64,000 bases of DNA from Geobacillus thermocatenulatus (GTDB lineage Bacteria; Bacillota; Bacilli; Bacillales; Anoxybacillaceae): the NCBI RefSeq assembly GCF_002217655.1, contig NZ_NEWK01000001.1, forward strand, positions 630,001 to 694,000, read 5' to 3'. The position numbers were made by a program, and so were the translations under genes. The notes beneath the pieces were generated by a model, which was not told where the DNA came from, searched no databases, and was given only the letters and a program-made list of their open reading frames with translations. Positions 1 through 7,671 of this stretch are shown here, in pieces (position 1 is the first letter of the stretch; the number at the start of each line of letters is the position of its first letter).

Positions 1-68
1 TGGTAATAAAGTTCTTTTTTTAATTTATAATAAAATTTTAATTGTAAATATATAGTTGTTTTACTATA

Positions 69-240
69 ACCTGAATCCGTGACAGAAGTGCATCAAAAAT
101 GCTGGGAAACCCAATCGTGTCGAGACTTCGACTCCATTTCGAATGTTCACCTATTAGGTGAAGAACCCCGAGTGCAATATTTTGTTGATTGATCCAGTTT
201 TCTTGGCAGCTTTGAACGCGTCTTTATCACGGATTCAGGT
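69..240. mobile_element. MITE-like element with 14-bp terminal inverted repeats
   Basis: ACCTGAATCCGTGA at 69-82 is repeated exactly in inverted orientation at 227-240, bounding 172 bp with no ORF. ATA lies directly outside each end (66-68 and 241-243), a possible 3-bp target duplication. This layout fits a non-autonomous element mobilised in trans by an insertion-sequence transposase. An inner hairpin, TTCACCTATTAGGTGAA, lies near 145-161. I see no gene in the rest of 1-411. Confidence 0.55.
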
Positions 241-411
241 ATAAAATGTTCTTGTTGAACGATTGAGAATGAGGGGGAAAAAGGTGGTAAACTAATACTG
301 GATTTGGTTTCTTTTTTATGAAATCACGAGTCTTCTGGAAAGACGGTGATATGATACAAAAGAAAGTCAAAAACGGGTTCTTCTTCATGAAATTGATGAA
401 GGAGAATCTTT

Positions 412-774
412 ATGACCAAGAGAAGAAAGTTTATACTGTTCACCTTGTTCTTCTCCCCGTCATTATTCCTGATTAACTATTATCAAAGCATAAACATGAA
501 AAAGGACGAATATCCGGATTATGTCTTTTGGACTCTCTATTTGTTGGTCGTCGTTTGCCTGACGGTCATCTGCCGATCGGTTCGACAAATCCTCTTTAGT
601 GTTGTTTGCATGTCTGCCGTTTCTGTTGGCCTTGGATATTGGCTGATTGAGAAGAATGAAAGCATTCGATATTTTTACAACCTTGGGATTCCCACAACGT
701 TTATTGGCCTTTCGCTGCTTGTTCACGTCCTTCCACTATTCGTCTGTTTGTTCCGTTCTATAAGGAGAATATGA
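412..774 (+). CDS. small multi-pass membrane protein
   Basis: A 120-residue hydrophobic protein that I do not recognise. It has a basic N-terminus (MTKRRK) and roughly four membrane-spanning stretches (about residues 7-24, 38-57, 59-78 and 93-115), with a basic tail (RSIRRI). The ATG follows GGAGAA with normal spacing. It is followed by a second small membrane gene at 823, suggesting a short unit of two. Both are more AT-rich than the genes from 1.3 kb on. No function can be assigned. Confidence 0.6.
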   Translation: MTKRRKFILFTLFFSPSLFLINYYQSINMKKDEYPDYVFWTLYLLVVVCLTVICRSVRQILFSVVCMSAVSVGLGYWLIEKNESIRYFYNLGIPTTFIGLSLLVHVLPLFVCLFRSIRRI

Positions 775-822
775 AGAAAGCCTGTATGTGGGAGGGATTC
801 TGATGGAGGAGAAACGGTTTCC

Positions 823-999
823 ATGAATCGAAAAAAAAGATTTGTCTTATTTGTCGCCGTGTTGATGATCATTTTCTTTTTTATCTATATGTTTGAAGAA
901 CAAGTGCTGCGCTTTCTAGACTATAAGGTGGTCAAGATGACGATGTTGATTTCGTTGATCACGATCATCGTCGGGGATCTCATTTATCGACCTAGGTGA
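823..999 (+). CDS. 58-residue membrane protein
   Basis: A short open frame from ATG 823 to TGA 997-999, preceded by GGAGGAGAAACGG about 10 nt upstream. It starts MNRKKRF and has two hydrophobic stretches (about residues 7-23 and 39-53) separated by a charged loop. Its composition and orientation match the gene at 412, so the two may be co-transcribed. I do not recognise it. The hydrophobic pattern and SD site are the only support. Confidence 0.45.
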   Translation: MNRKKRFVLFVAVLMIIFFFIYMFEEQVLRFLDYKVVKMTMLISLITIIVGDLIYRPR

Positions 1000-1320
1000 G
1001 CGGATGGGCAAAGTGAATGGAAGGGGACGCCGGGCGTTGGGTGCCCGGCGAGTTCGGTTAGACGCCAGACGGCGATGGGACGGTTGCCGTCATTTTGGGG
1101 ACGGATTCACAACCGTGTTGATGTGGCTGCTTTGCTTGGCGCAGCCAGGCGCTAACAACAACGCCGCCTCCAGCGCCGTGCATAGTCTGGAGGCGGCGCT
1201 GCCGCGTCGGGCGCGACCGTCTTGAACGGATGTTGGCAGTCGCCAAAGCGGCGAATGCGAAAAGCGAAGGCTGCTTGCCGCCGTTTTTTCCTCTTTCGCC
1301 CGCCGCCGCGATGGCGAATG
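1000..1320. other. intergenic region with two strong hairpins
   Basis: No convincing gene. There are two inverted repeats: GCCGGGC/GCCCGGC at about 1029-1049, and a perfect 11-bp stem GCCGCCTCCAG (1163-1173) / CTGGAGGCGGC (1187-1197). Neither is followed by a U-run, so they are REP-like or factor-dependent ends rather than classic terminators. Confidence 0.4.
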
Positions 1321-1671
1321 CTATCCGTGAAAAGGCGGAAACACGTTCCAGCGCAAGCCGATGGCAAGCTGGCAGCACGGGAATGCGCCAGGCGGCGGCG
1401 ACAGCGTCAGGCGGATGCCGTCGGGGTTAAAATACACCTCGGTTTTCGAGCGGATGCCGAGCGAGCGGATGAGGCGCTTCACTTCCTCCGTTTTTCCTTC
1501 TTGGGCGGCCGACATGACCGAAGCCGCGAACGAGGGCGATTCGGCGAGTTTTTTCAACACGGCGGCGGCGTCGTTCATGAGCGTTTGGGCGGTGGCGGCG
1601 GATTGGGAAAAGAGCGCCGGGTCGATCGGGGGATATGGGCCGGCCGGCATCCGCGGGAACGGGGTGAACAT
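1321..1671 (-). CDS. yuzC: YuzC-like protein (probable inner spore coat protein)
   Basis: A 116-residue protein resembling B. subtilis YuzC. It shares the proline-rich start ending in a PPID motif, a central helical region containing EEVKRLIRS (about residues 62-70), a VYFNPDGI segment, and a CCQL..GLRW tail. YuzC is a spore coat component of unknown activity in Bacillus; that role is carried over by similarity. The ATG at 1671 has AAGGAGGGG about 8 nt upstream. The gene is divergent from nothing obvious and lies next to other B. subtilis yug/yuz homologues. The family match is from memory of the sequence. Confidence 0.7.
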   Translation of the reverse strand: MFTPFPRMPAGPYPPIDPALFSQSAATAQTLMNDAAAVLKKLAESPSFAASVMSAAQEGKTEEVKRLIRSLGIRSKTEVYFNPDGIRLTLSPPPGAFPCCQLAIGLRWNVFPPFHG

Positions 1672-1730
1672 GGCTGCTTGCCCCTCCTTTTCCGGAAATG
1701 GAATGCGATATTATGATATGTGTGGACAGC

Positions 1731-1772
1731 AAAAAAGGAGCGAACCCGCCATTTGGTTTCGCTCCTTTTTTC
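1731..1772 (-). terminator. bidirectional rho-independent terminator
   Basis: GGAGCGAA (1737-1744) pairs with TTCGCTCC (1758-1765), with T6 on the right and A6 on the left. It sits just after the stop of the minus-strand permease gene. Confidence 0.8.
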
Positions 1773-1793
1773 TGCGTCCGTGCAGATGCGGCG

Positions 1794-3116
1794 CTACAAA
1801 TAGCGCAGCCATAAATAGGCGTGCGACAAAAGCAAAGCGACGAGCGTGAGCGGCGCGCCGATTTTCAAAAAATCCATGTATGTAAAACCATGCCCTTCGC
1901 GCGACGCCATGCCGGCGACAATGACGTTCGCCGAGGCGCCGATGAGCGTCCCGTTCCCGCCGAGGCAGGCGCCGAGCGACAAGGCCCACCACAGCACGTC
2001 AATTTGCGGTGCGTCGGGAGACAGCCCCATGCCGACCGCCATATCTTGAATGAGCGGGATCATCGTGGCGACAAACGGAATGTTGTCGATCGTCGCCGAG
2101 GCGATGCCGGACAGCCAAAGGATGAAATAGGCGGCTGTGGAAATGTCGCCGCCGGTGAACTCGAGCGTTTTTTCCGCCAATGATTTGATCAAGCCGATGT
2201 CAACAAGCCCGCCGACCAAGACAAACAATCCGGCAAAAAAGAAAATCGTCCCCCATTCGATCGAATGGAAAACATCCTCGATTTCGTGCTCCGGCACGGC
2301 GATGAGCATGAGCGCGACCGCCCCGGTCATGGCGATGACGGCCGCATCCACATGAATGGCGGAATGAAGGATGAAGCCAAGAATTGTCAGTCCGAGCACG
2401 GCGACCGATTTGCGCATCAGTTTTGCGTCTTGAATGTAGTCGGCGTCGCGAAGCGCCATCAGCTTTTGAATCAATGTTGGATTGGTTTTCAGCTGCTTTC
2501 GGTAAATGAACGCAAGCAATGCGACCGTGACGATGGCGATTACCACGACGATCGGCGTCAAGTTGAACAAAAAGGCGTTGAAGTCGAGATGCTTGTTCGC
2601 TGAGCCGATCATGATGTTCGGCGGGTCGCCGATCAACGTCGCCGTGCCGCCGATGTTCGACAACAGCACTTCCGAGATCAAGTACGGCACCGGGTTCACT
2701 TGAAGCATGCGCGTAATGGAGAACGTCACCGGCACGACAAGCAGCACGGTCGTGACGTTGTCCAAAAACGCTGACAGCAGCCCGGTCAACAAAGACAGCA
2801 TCACCAAAATGCGGACCGGGCTGCCTTTCGCGAGCTTGGCAGCCTTAATGGCCATGTATTGAAAAAAGCCGGACTTGCTGGTAATGCCGACTAAAATCAT
2901 CATGCCGATCAGCAGTGTGATTGTTCCCCATTCAATATGGTGGGTAAACGCTTTCTCCGCATCGACGATGCCGAAGATGACCATAAGAGCGGCGCCCAGC
3001 AAGGCGATGACCGCCCGGTGAATTTTTTCCGCGATGATCATCGCGTATGTCATCAAGAAAACGGCAATGGCAAAATAATATTGAACGTTTGACACGTGTG
3101 CGGCAGCATGATCCAT
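1794..3116 (-). CDS. ArsB/NhaD-type ion transporter permease
   Basis: A 440-residue polytopic membrane protein of the ArsB/NhaD (ion transporter) superfamily, which moves Na+/H+, arsenite or organic anions depending on the branch. Two inverted structural halves are visible. The first has LSAFLDNVTT (about residue 114) and NIGGTATLIGDPPN (about 154-167). The second has the counterparts ASATIDNIPF and CLGGNGTLIGASAN. These re-entrant DN and GDPPN-type motifs are the family hallmarks. Length is normal. The substrate cannot be told from sequence alone. SD AGGAGGGG precedes the ATG at 3116. Confidence 0.85.
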   Translation of the reverse strand: MDHAAAHVSNVQYYFAIAVFLMTYAMIIAEKIHRAVIALLGAALMVIFGIVDAEKAFTHHIEWGTITLLIGMMILVGITSKSGFFQYMAIKAAKLAKGSPVRILVMLSLLTGLLSAFLDNVTTVLLVVPVTFSITRMLQVNPVPYLISEVLLSNIGGTATLIGDPPNIMIGSANKHLDFNAFLFNLTPIVVVIAIVTVALLAFIYRKQLKTNPTLIQKLMALRDADYIQDAKLMRKSVAVLGLTILGFILHSAIHVDAAVIAMTGAVALMLIAVPEHEIEDVFHSIEWGTIFFFAGLFVLVGGLVDIGLIKSLAEKTLEFTGGDISTAAYFILWLSGIASATIDNIPFVATMIPLIQDMAVGMGLSPDAPQIDVLWWALSLGACLGGNGTLIGASANVIVAGMASREGHGFTYMDFLKIGAPLTLVALLLSHAYLWLRYL

Positions 3117-3138
3117 TTGTACCCCTCCTTTTCTCCAG

Positions 3139-3576
3139 TTATGTCGTCATGTCGTGAAAACCGCTCCCACATGCTGGGCATGTCCAGTTCCGGCGCTCGC
3201 TCGAGGCTTCACGGACGTAAAACGTAAAGGAACAATGCGGACAAGGAATTTCGCGCACCCGATCGATCAACATCCGCCTCCTCGGTTCAGCTGAATCGTC
3301 GGTGTCAATGATTTCGACATGGATGTCATCGCGCGATTCGTCTTCGGCGAGGATGGCTCCTTCCGCTTCCTCCTTCGTACGCCACCCGCGGCCGATCAAA
3401 TGCTGCTCAAGCTGGCTGTGCGAGGAGTGGGCGAGCATGTCTTCGGCCAGTTTCATATATTGCGCGTCCGTCAAGGCGGCAAATGGAACGGTTGACTCCT
3501 GCTTTTGCCAATACGCCCGCAGCTGGTCTTCGGTAAAAATCAATGTGACAATTTGATGGATGACGACATTTTTCAT
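3139..3576 (-). CDS. zinc-ribbon protein, function unknown
   Basis: A 145-residue protein starting MKNVVIHQ at 3576 behind SD AAGGAGG. Upstream codons of the same frame lie over kapD and are ignored. The N-terminal part is helical and acidic, containing LEQHLIGRGW. The C-terminus has a CPHC...CPAC zinc ribbon (about residues 111-137). The gap to the permease gene downstream is only 22 bp, so the two are probably co-transcribed from a promoter in the 3577-3798 region that is divergent from kapD. I do not recognise the family and assign no function. Confidence 0.7.
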   Translation of the reverse strand: MKNVVIHQIVTLIFTEDQLRAYWQKQESTVPFAALTDAQYMKLAEDMLAHSSHSQLEQHLIGRGWRTKEEAEGAILAEDESRDDIHVEIIDTDDSAEPRRRMLIDRVREIPCPHCSFTFYVREASSERRNWTCPACGSGFHDMTT

Positions 3577-3798
3577 CAACTCAGCCTCCTTTTCTTCATC
3601 ATAGCATAGGTGCAAAAAGAAAAAAACGGCGAGGGCGGCCTGCTTCCGGACGCCTCTTTTTTCTGCAAAGCACCCGTTGATTCCTCCGTCATCCGCCTCT
3701 TTTTCGCCATTTTCTGAAAAAAGAAATAAACAATCGCTTCTGCGTGATATAATAATAGTAAGACGGACGGCAGCAGCGTGCCGGAAAGGGGGGAAGCG

Positions 3799-4422
3799 AT
3801 GATGGACAGCCCGCAATATTTGTTTCTCGATTTTGAATTTACGATGCCGGAGACGAAAACAAACCCGAATGGGTTTTGCCCGGAAATTATTGAAGTCGGC
3901 CTTGTCGCGGTTGTGGACGATCAAATCATCGGCCAATTTTCTTCCTATGTGAAGCCGCTCCGCTTTCCGCAGCTTACGGAACGGTGCAAGTCGTTTCTCA
4001 ACATCACGCAAGAACAAATTGACAGCGGAATGAGTTTTTATGAGTTGGTTTCCTTGCTTCGGCAATATGACCGTGAGCGCCCGACGATCGTCATCACTTG
4101 GGGGGGCATGGACATGAAAGTGCTCCGGGAAAACTGCCGATCGGCGCAAGTGGAATTCCCGTTTACGGGCGAGCACCGCGATTTAGCCATGGAGTATAAG
4201 CGGTTTTTCGGCAACAAAAATCAAACCGCCCTGCGCAAGGCGGTGCAAGAGTACGGCAATGAGGCAGTTGGAAAAGCCCATTGCGCGCTCGATGATGCGT
4301 TCACCGCGTATACGATTTTCCGGTTGGTGGAAAACGACAAAAAATATTTAGCGAAGACAAAGCCGCCGACAATCGGGGAACGGATCGATTTGACCCAGTT
4401 GCGGAAAAAATTCGCTTTATAG
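3799..4422 (+). CDS. kapD: KapD, DEDDh 3'-5' exonuclease family
   Basis: A 207-residue exonuclease-fold protein like B. subtilis KapD, an inhibitor of the KinA/KinB sporulation pathway. DEDDh catalytic residues are visible: FLDFEF (D and E, near the N-terminus), the D of GGMDMKVL, and H..D in HCALDDAF near residue 165. The start is ATG 3799, chosen over the upstream GTG because GGGGGGAAGCG is correctly placed and the protein then begins as in KapD. In B. subtilis kinB-kapB-kapD are adjacent; here neither kinB nor kapB is next to it. Nuclease activity is inferred from conserved residues. Confidence 0.9.
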   Translation: MMDSPQYLFLDFEFTMPETKTNPNGFCPEIIEVGLVAVVDDQIIGQFSSYVKPLRFPQLTERCKSFLNITQEQIDSGMSFYELVSLLRQYDRERPTIVITWGGMDMKVLRENCRSAQVEFPFTGEHRDLAMEYKRFFGNKNQTALRKAVQEYGNEAVGKAHCALDDAFTAYTIFRLVENDKKYLAKTKPPTIGERIDLTQLRKKFAL

Positions 4423-4448
4423 CCGGCTGCGTTGGCGGCGGCTTTTTT
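4421..4448 (+). terminator. kapD terminator
   Basis: AGCCG (4421-4425) pairs with CGGCT (4439-4443), followed by T6. The stem begins inside the kapD stop codon. Confidence 0.65.
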
Positions 4449-4498
4449 ATGTTATAATAGAAAGTGGACGATTTTTTAGGCAGAAAGGTTGTTTTCTT

Positions 4499-4714
4499 AT
4501 GTGGCCATCGGTGCTGAATTTATTTTTGTACTTTCCGGAAGACAAACGTGAATACATTCCCGCAGCCATTTCGTTTGCTGTCTTCTTCTTGATGGCGGTG
4601 TTCACGATGCGGCTCATCATCGTCATCTCCCGGCGGCAGGAGAGGGAAGCGAAGCGGCTTGAGGAGCAGCTGCTTGGAAAACAAGCGGAACGGAAGGAGC
4701 CGCCCGAAGTATAG
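4499..4714 (+). CDS. small membrane protein with charged tail
   Basis: A 71-residue protein with one transmembrane helix (about residues 20-41) followed by a strongly charged, probably coiled-coil cytoplasmic tail ([13 protein letters not shown]). AGAAAGG lies upstream, and a TATAAT near 4453 may be its -10 box. It sits between kapD and sodC on the same strand. The family is not recognised. The reading is supported by GC-rich codon use and the single clean hydrophobic segment. Confidence 0.6.
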   Translation: MWPSVLNLFLYFPEDKREYIPAAISFAVFFLMAVFTMRLIIVISRRQEREAKRLEEQLLGKQAERKEPPEV

Positions 4715-4769
4715 ACGAGCCCCCCTCCGGCAATACTGGCGGATAACAAGTGATGCTGGAGGGTGGTTC

Positions 4770-5294
4770 GTGTTGCGAAAAACATGCGGTGTCGTGTTCG
4801 CGGCGGCGCTCGTGTTGGCCGGCTGCGGCCAAGAGAATGGAACGAGCCGGACGGTGGAGATGATCAATGCGGACGGCGATTCGATCGGTACGATCGAGTT
4901 GACTGAACAGGCGGAAGGGGTGCGGCTGAAGCTTGACCTAGAAGGTCTCCCGCCGGGGGAGCACGCCATTCACATCCATGAAAACGGAAGCTGCAAACCG
5001 CCTGATTTTCAGTCGGCCGGCGGGCATTACAACCCGGACGGGAAAAAGCACGGCCTTCTCCATCCAGAAGGGGCGCATGCCGGCGATTTGCCGAACATTA
5101 TTGTGAAGGAGGACGGCACGGTCAACGTCGAGCTGACGGCGCCCAATGTGACGCTGAAAGAAGGAGAGAAAGGCTCGCTGCTTACAAAAGACGGAACATC
5201 GATCGTCATTCACGCCAAGAAAGACGACGGCATGACCCAGCCGGCGGGAGACGCCGGCGGACGGATCGCCTGCGGGGAAATCAAGTCGTCGTGA
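4770..5294 (+). CDS. sodC: Cu/Zn superoxide dismutase-like lipoprotein
   Basis: About 174 residues. The start is GTG 4770 (TTG 4773 is possible), 7 nt after GGAGG. It has a lipoprotein signal with lipobox LAGC, so the mature protein should be anchored outside the membrane. The domain is the SodC fold: [22 protein letters not shown], then VIH...GGRIACG at the C-terminus. All histidine and aspartate positions expected for Cu and Zn binding appear present. B. subtilis YojM, as I recall, lacks some copper ligands, so this one may be an active dismutase. Activity is an inference from ligands. Confidence 0.85.
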   Translation: MLRKTCGVVFAAALVLAGCGQENGTSRTVEMINADGDSIGTIELTEQAEGVRLKLDLEGLPPGEHAIHIHENGSCKPPDFQSAGGHYNPDGKKHGLLHPEGAHAGDLPNIIVKEDGTVNVELTAPNVTLKEGEKGSLLTKDGTSIVIHAKKDDGMTQPAGDAGGRIACGEIKSS

Positions 5295-5326
5295 AACAGG
5301 GGCTCGCGCGCGGGTCCCTGTTTCAC
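5291..5326 (+). terminator. strong hairpin after sodC
   Basis: A perfect 11-bp stem, GTGAAACAGGG (5291-5301) / CCCTGTTTCAC (5316-5326). No long T-run follows, so termination strength is uncertain. Confidence 0.5.
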
Positions 5327-5537
5327 ATTGCCGGACAACGACTGGCATGGGAAATGCGAGAAAGTGACGGTTGCACGGCCTCTGTTGCACATGGTTGGCA
5401 GAACAGAGAACGGAAAGGAACGATTGTTTGGCTTCATTTGCTCTTTTCGTTTAGATGGATGTAGGAACCCCCAACGGATTCGGCTCTCCTTCTTTTCCTT
5501 TTCGCCATTCGCTTGGCCGCTCTTCTTTGGCGCAAAG

Positions 5538-6698
5538 CTAGCCTAGCGCCGCCGCCAGCCGCCGCAGCCCTTCCTCCAGCGTCGGGCGTGGGCAGGCGAT
5601 ATTCAAACGGATGAAGCCGACGCCTTCGGGACCGAATTTGCTGCCGAATTCGACGGCGAGTTTTCCTTTTTCAAGGAGCCGACGCTTCAGCTCCGCCTCA
5701 GAAAAGCCAAGGCCGCGGCAGTCGATCCAGACAAGATACGTCGCTTGCGGCCGGATCACGCGGAGCGGCGGCAAGTGTTCCGCTAAATAGGCAACCGTCA
5801 TGTCGATGTTTTGCCGCAAGTAATCAAGCAAGGCGTCAAGCCACGGTCCGCCATGGCGGTAGGCCGCTTCCGCTCCGACGATGGCGAACGCATTCAGCGT
5901 AAAAAAGCCGTGCCGCTGCTGGACGCGGCGGAACGCCCGGCGCCGCGATTCGTCGGGAAGGATGGCTTCCGCCGCCTGCAAGCCGGCGAGGTTGAACGTT
6001 TTCGTCGGCGCGCGGAACGTGGCGCTTTGCGCGGCCAGTTCCGGATGAAGCGAGGCGAACGGCGTGTGTTTGGTTGGTGGGAGCGTCAAATCGGCGTGGA
6101 TTTCATCAGACAGGACGAAGACGCCATGCTTGAGGCACAATTCCCCGAGTCGTTCGAGCTCGCCGGCCGTCCACGATTTGCCTCCCGGGTTGTGTGGGTG
6201 GCAAAGGATGAGAAGTTTGGCATCGGGCAGCTTTCGCTCCAAGTCGTCCCAGTCGATCGCATAGTTGTCTTCCTCAAGGCGCAGCGGACTGAACAGAAGC
6301 GTGCGGTCATGACGGCGGACGAGATCAAACAGCGGCCGGTAGACCGGGGAAAAAACGATGATGCGATCCCCTGGTTCGGAAAACGCTTCGATGGCGGCGG
6401 CGACCGCCGGCACAACGCCGTGGGCAAACACGAGCCAAGACGGATCGATCGTCCAGTCATGACGGCGTTCAAGCCATTGGCACACCGCTTCTTTGAGTGA
6501 ATCGGGAATGACGGTGTAGCCGAACACGCCGTGCTCCACCCGTTGCCGCAGCGCTTCTTGCACTTCTTTCGGCGCGGGAAAATCCATATCGGCGACCCAC
6601 ATTGGCCATACGTCTTCGTGGCCGAACACGCGATGAACGTCATCCCATTTCACCGACAGCGTGCCCCGGCGGTCGATGACGCGGTCGAACGGAAACAT
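5538..6698 (-). CDS. patB: PatB-type C-S lyase / aminotransferase (PLP)
   Basis: A 386-residue fold-type I PLP enzyme of the PatB/MalY group (cystathionine beta-lyase type; C-S bond cleavage). It shows MWVADMDFP near the N-terminus, HPHNPGG (the NPGG substrate-binding loop), SDEIHADL (PLP aspartate), and the Schiff-base lysine in APTKTFNLAG. The start at 6698 (MFPFDRVID) has AAGGAG upstream; the longer open frame to 6764 has no better site. It lies divergent from yugE, as part of the yug-like block. The substrate (cystathionine, cystine or cysteine conjugates) is not resolvable here. Confidence 0.88.
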   Translation of the reverse strand: MFPFDRVIDRRGTLSVKWDDVHRVFGHEDVWPMWVADMDFPAPKEVQEALRQRVEHGVFGYTVIPDSLKEAVCQWLERRHDWTIDPSWLVFAHGVVPAVAAAIEAFSEPGDRIIVFSPVYRPLFDLVRRHDRTLLFSPLRLEEDNYAIDWDDLERKLPDAKLLILCHPHNPGGKSWTAGELERLGELCLKHGVFVLSDEIHADLTLPPTKHTPFASLHPELAAQSATFRAPTKTFNLAGLQAAEAILPDESRRRAFRRVQQRHGFFTLNAFAIVGAEAAYRHGGPWLDALLDYLRQNIDMTVAYLAEHLPPLRVIRPQATYLVWIDCRGLGFSEAELKRRLLEKGKLAVEFGSKFGPEGVGFIRLNIACPRPTLEEGLRRLAAALG

Positions 6699-6852
6699 GA
6701 TCGCGCCTTCTCCTTTCTCAGCACACGAACGATGCGGTCCTTTCCCTTCATCGAATGGAAACATTGTTGCATCTTCTCCCTTCTTTTTTTCGAATCGATG
6801 GCTTATAATGGGTTATATCATAGCATCAAGAAAGAAGGTGGATGGCGGCGGC

Positions 6853-7116
6853 ATGGCCGGACAACAGTTGAATCGGCTTCTTCTGGAATGGATCGGCGCC
6901 TGGGACCCGTTTGGCCTTGGAAAAGATGCCTACGACGTCGAGGCGGCCAGCGTGCTCCAGGCGGTGTATGAGACGGAAGACGCCCGCGCGTTGGCTGCCC
7001 GCATTCAGTCCATATATGAATTCGCCTTTGACGAGCCGATTCCTTTTCTCCACTGCCTAAAACTCGCCCGCCGGCTGCTTGAGCTGAAGCAAGCGGCGTC
7101 CTGTTCGCTCCCGTGA
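6853..7116 (+). CDS. yugE: YugE-like DUF1871 protein
   Basis: An 87-residue protein matching the B. subtilis YugE pattern: DPFGLGKDAYDVEAASVLQAV, then a helical region ending in AARIQSIYEFAFDEPIP. YugE belongs to a small helical DUF1871 family of unknown role. The start is ATG 6853, after AAGGTGG with rather long spacing. Upstream codons in the same frame overlap patB on the other strand and are unlikely. It is followed 54 bp later by alaR, so co-transcription is plausible. Identification rests on resemblance and synteny. Confidence 0.7.
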   Translation: MAGQQLNRLLLEWIGAWDPFGLGKDAYDVEAASVLQAVYETEDARALAARIQSIYEFAFDEPIPFLHCLKLARRLLELKQAASCSLP

Positions 7117-7170
7117 TGACGACAGGCGGCCGGTTTGGCGAAACCGACCGATGAAATGGAGGGATGCTGC

Positions 7171-7671
7171 GTGAAATTGAGCGAAAAAGAACTAGAAATT
7201 ATCGAAATATTAGAAAAAGACGCGCGGACGCCGATCGATGTGCTGGCGAAGATGGTCGACTTGCCAGTCGAGGAAACGGAAGCGCTCGTCAAAAAGTTAG
7301 AAGAGGCGAAAGTGATCGTCCAATATACGGCGCTCATTGACTGGCGGAAGGCGGACGGCCGCGAGGGAGTGACGGCGATGATCGACGTCAAGGTGACGCC
7401 AAAGCGCGGTGTCGGCTTTGATGAAGTGGCGGAGCGCATTTACCGGTTCCCGGAGGTGAAATCGGTCTATTTAATGTCCGGCGCTTATGATTTGTCGGTT
7501 GTCATTGAAGGGCGTTCGATGGCGGAAATCGCCCAATTTGTATCGGAAAAACTGTCGACGCTCGATTCCGTCATTTCGACGACGACCCATTTCATTTTGA
7601 AAAAATACAAACATGATGGCATCGTCTTTGACCAAGGAGATCAAGATCGCCGCATCGTGGTGTCGCCATGA
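7171..7671 (+). CDS. alaR: AlaR (YugG), Lrp/AsnC-family regulator
   Basis: A 166-residue Lrp/AsnC-type regulator. The N-terminal winged helix runs from LSEKELEIIEILEKDARTPI, and the C-terminal RAM ligand-binding domain spans about residues 70-150 (VTAMIDVKV...YDLSVVIEG). The start is GTG 7171, 8 nt after GGAGG. It overlaps alaT by 4 bp (ATGA), showing translational coupling. In B. subtilis the same pair (yugG-yugH, renamed alaR-alaT) controls and carries out alanine synthesis. Alanine as effector is by analogy. Confidence 0.85.
   Translation: MKLSEKELEIIEILEKDARTPIDVLAKMVDLPVEETEALVKKLEEAKVIVQYTALIDWRKADGREGVTAMIDVKVTPKRGVGFDEVAERIYRFPEVKSVYLMSGAYDLSVVIEGRSMAEIAQFVSEKLSTLDSVISTTTHFILKKYKHDGIVFDQGDQDRRIVVSP

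Noticed and set aside
1152-1849. Several overlapping ORFs on both strands around 1.15-1.85 kb
   Set aside because: GC-rich DNA gives long open frames by chance. Only the minus-strand YuzC-like frame has an SD and family resemblance.
3577-4176. Upstream extension of the minus-strand zinc-ribbon ORF over kapD
   Set aside because: The kapD frame has a full set of exonuclease motifs; the extension is a shadow and an SD marks the start at 3576.
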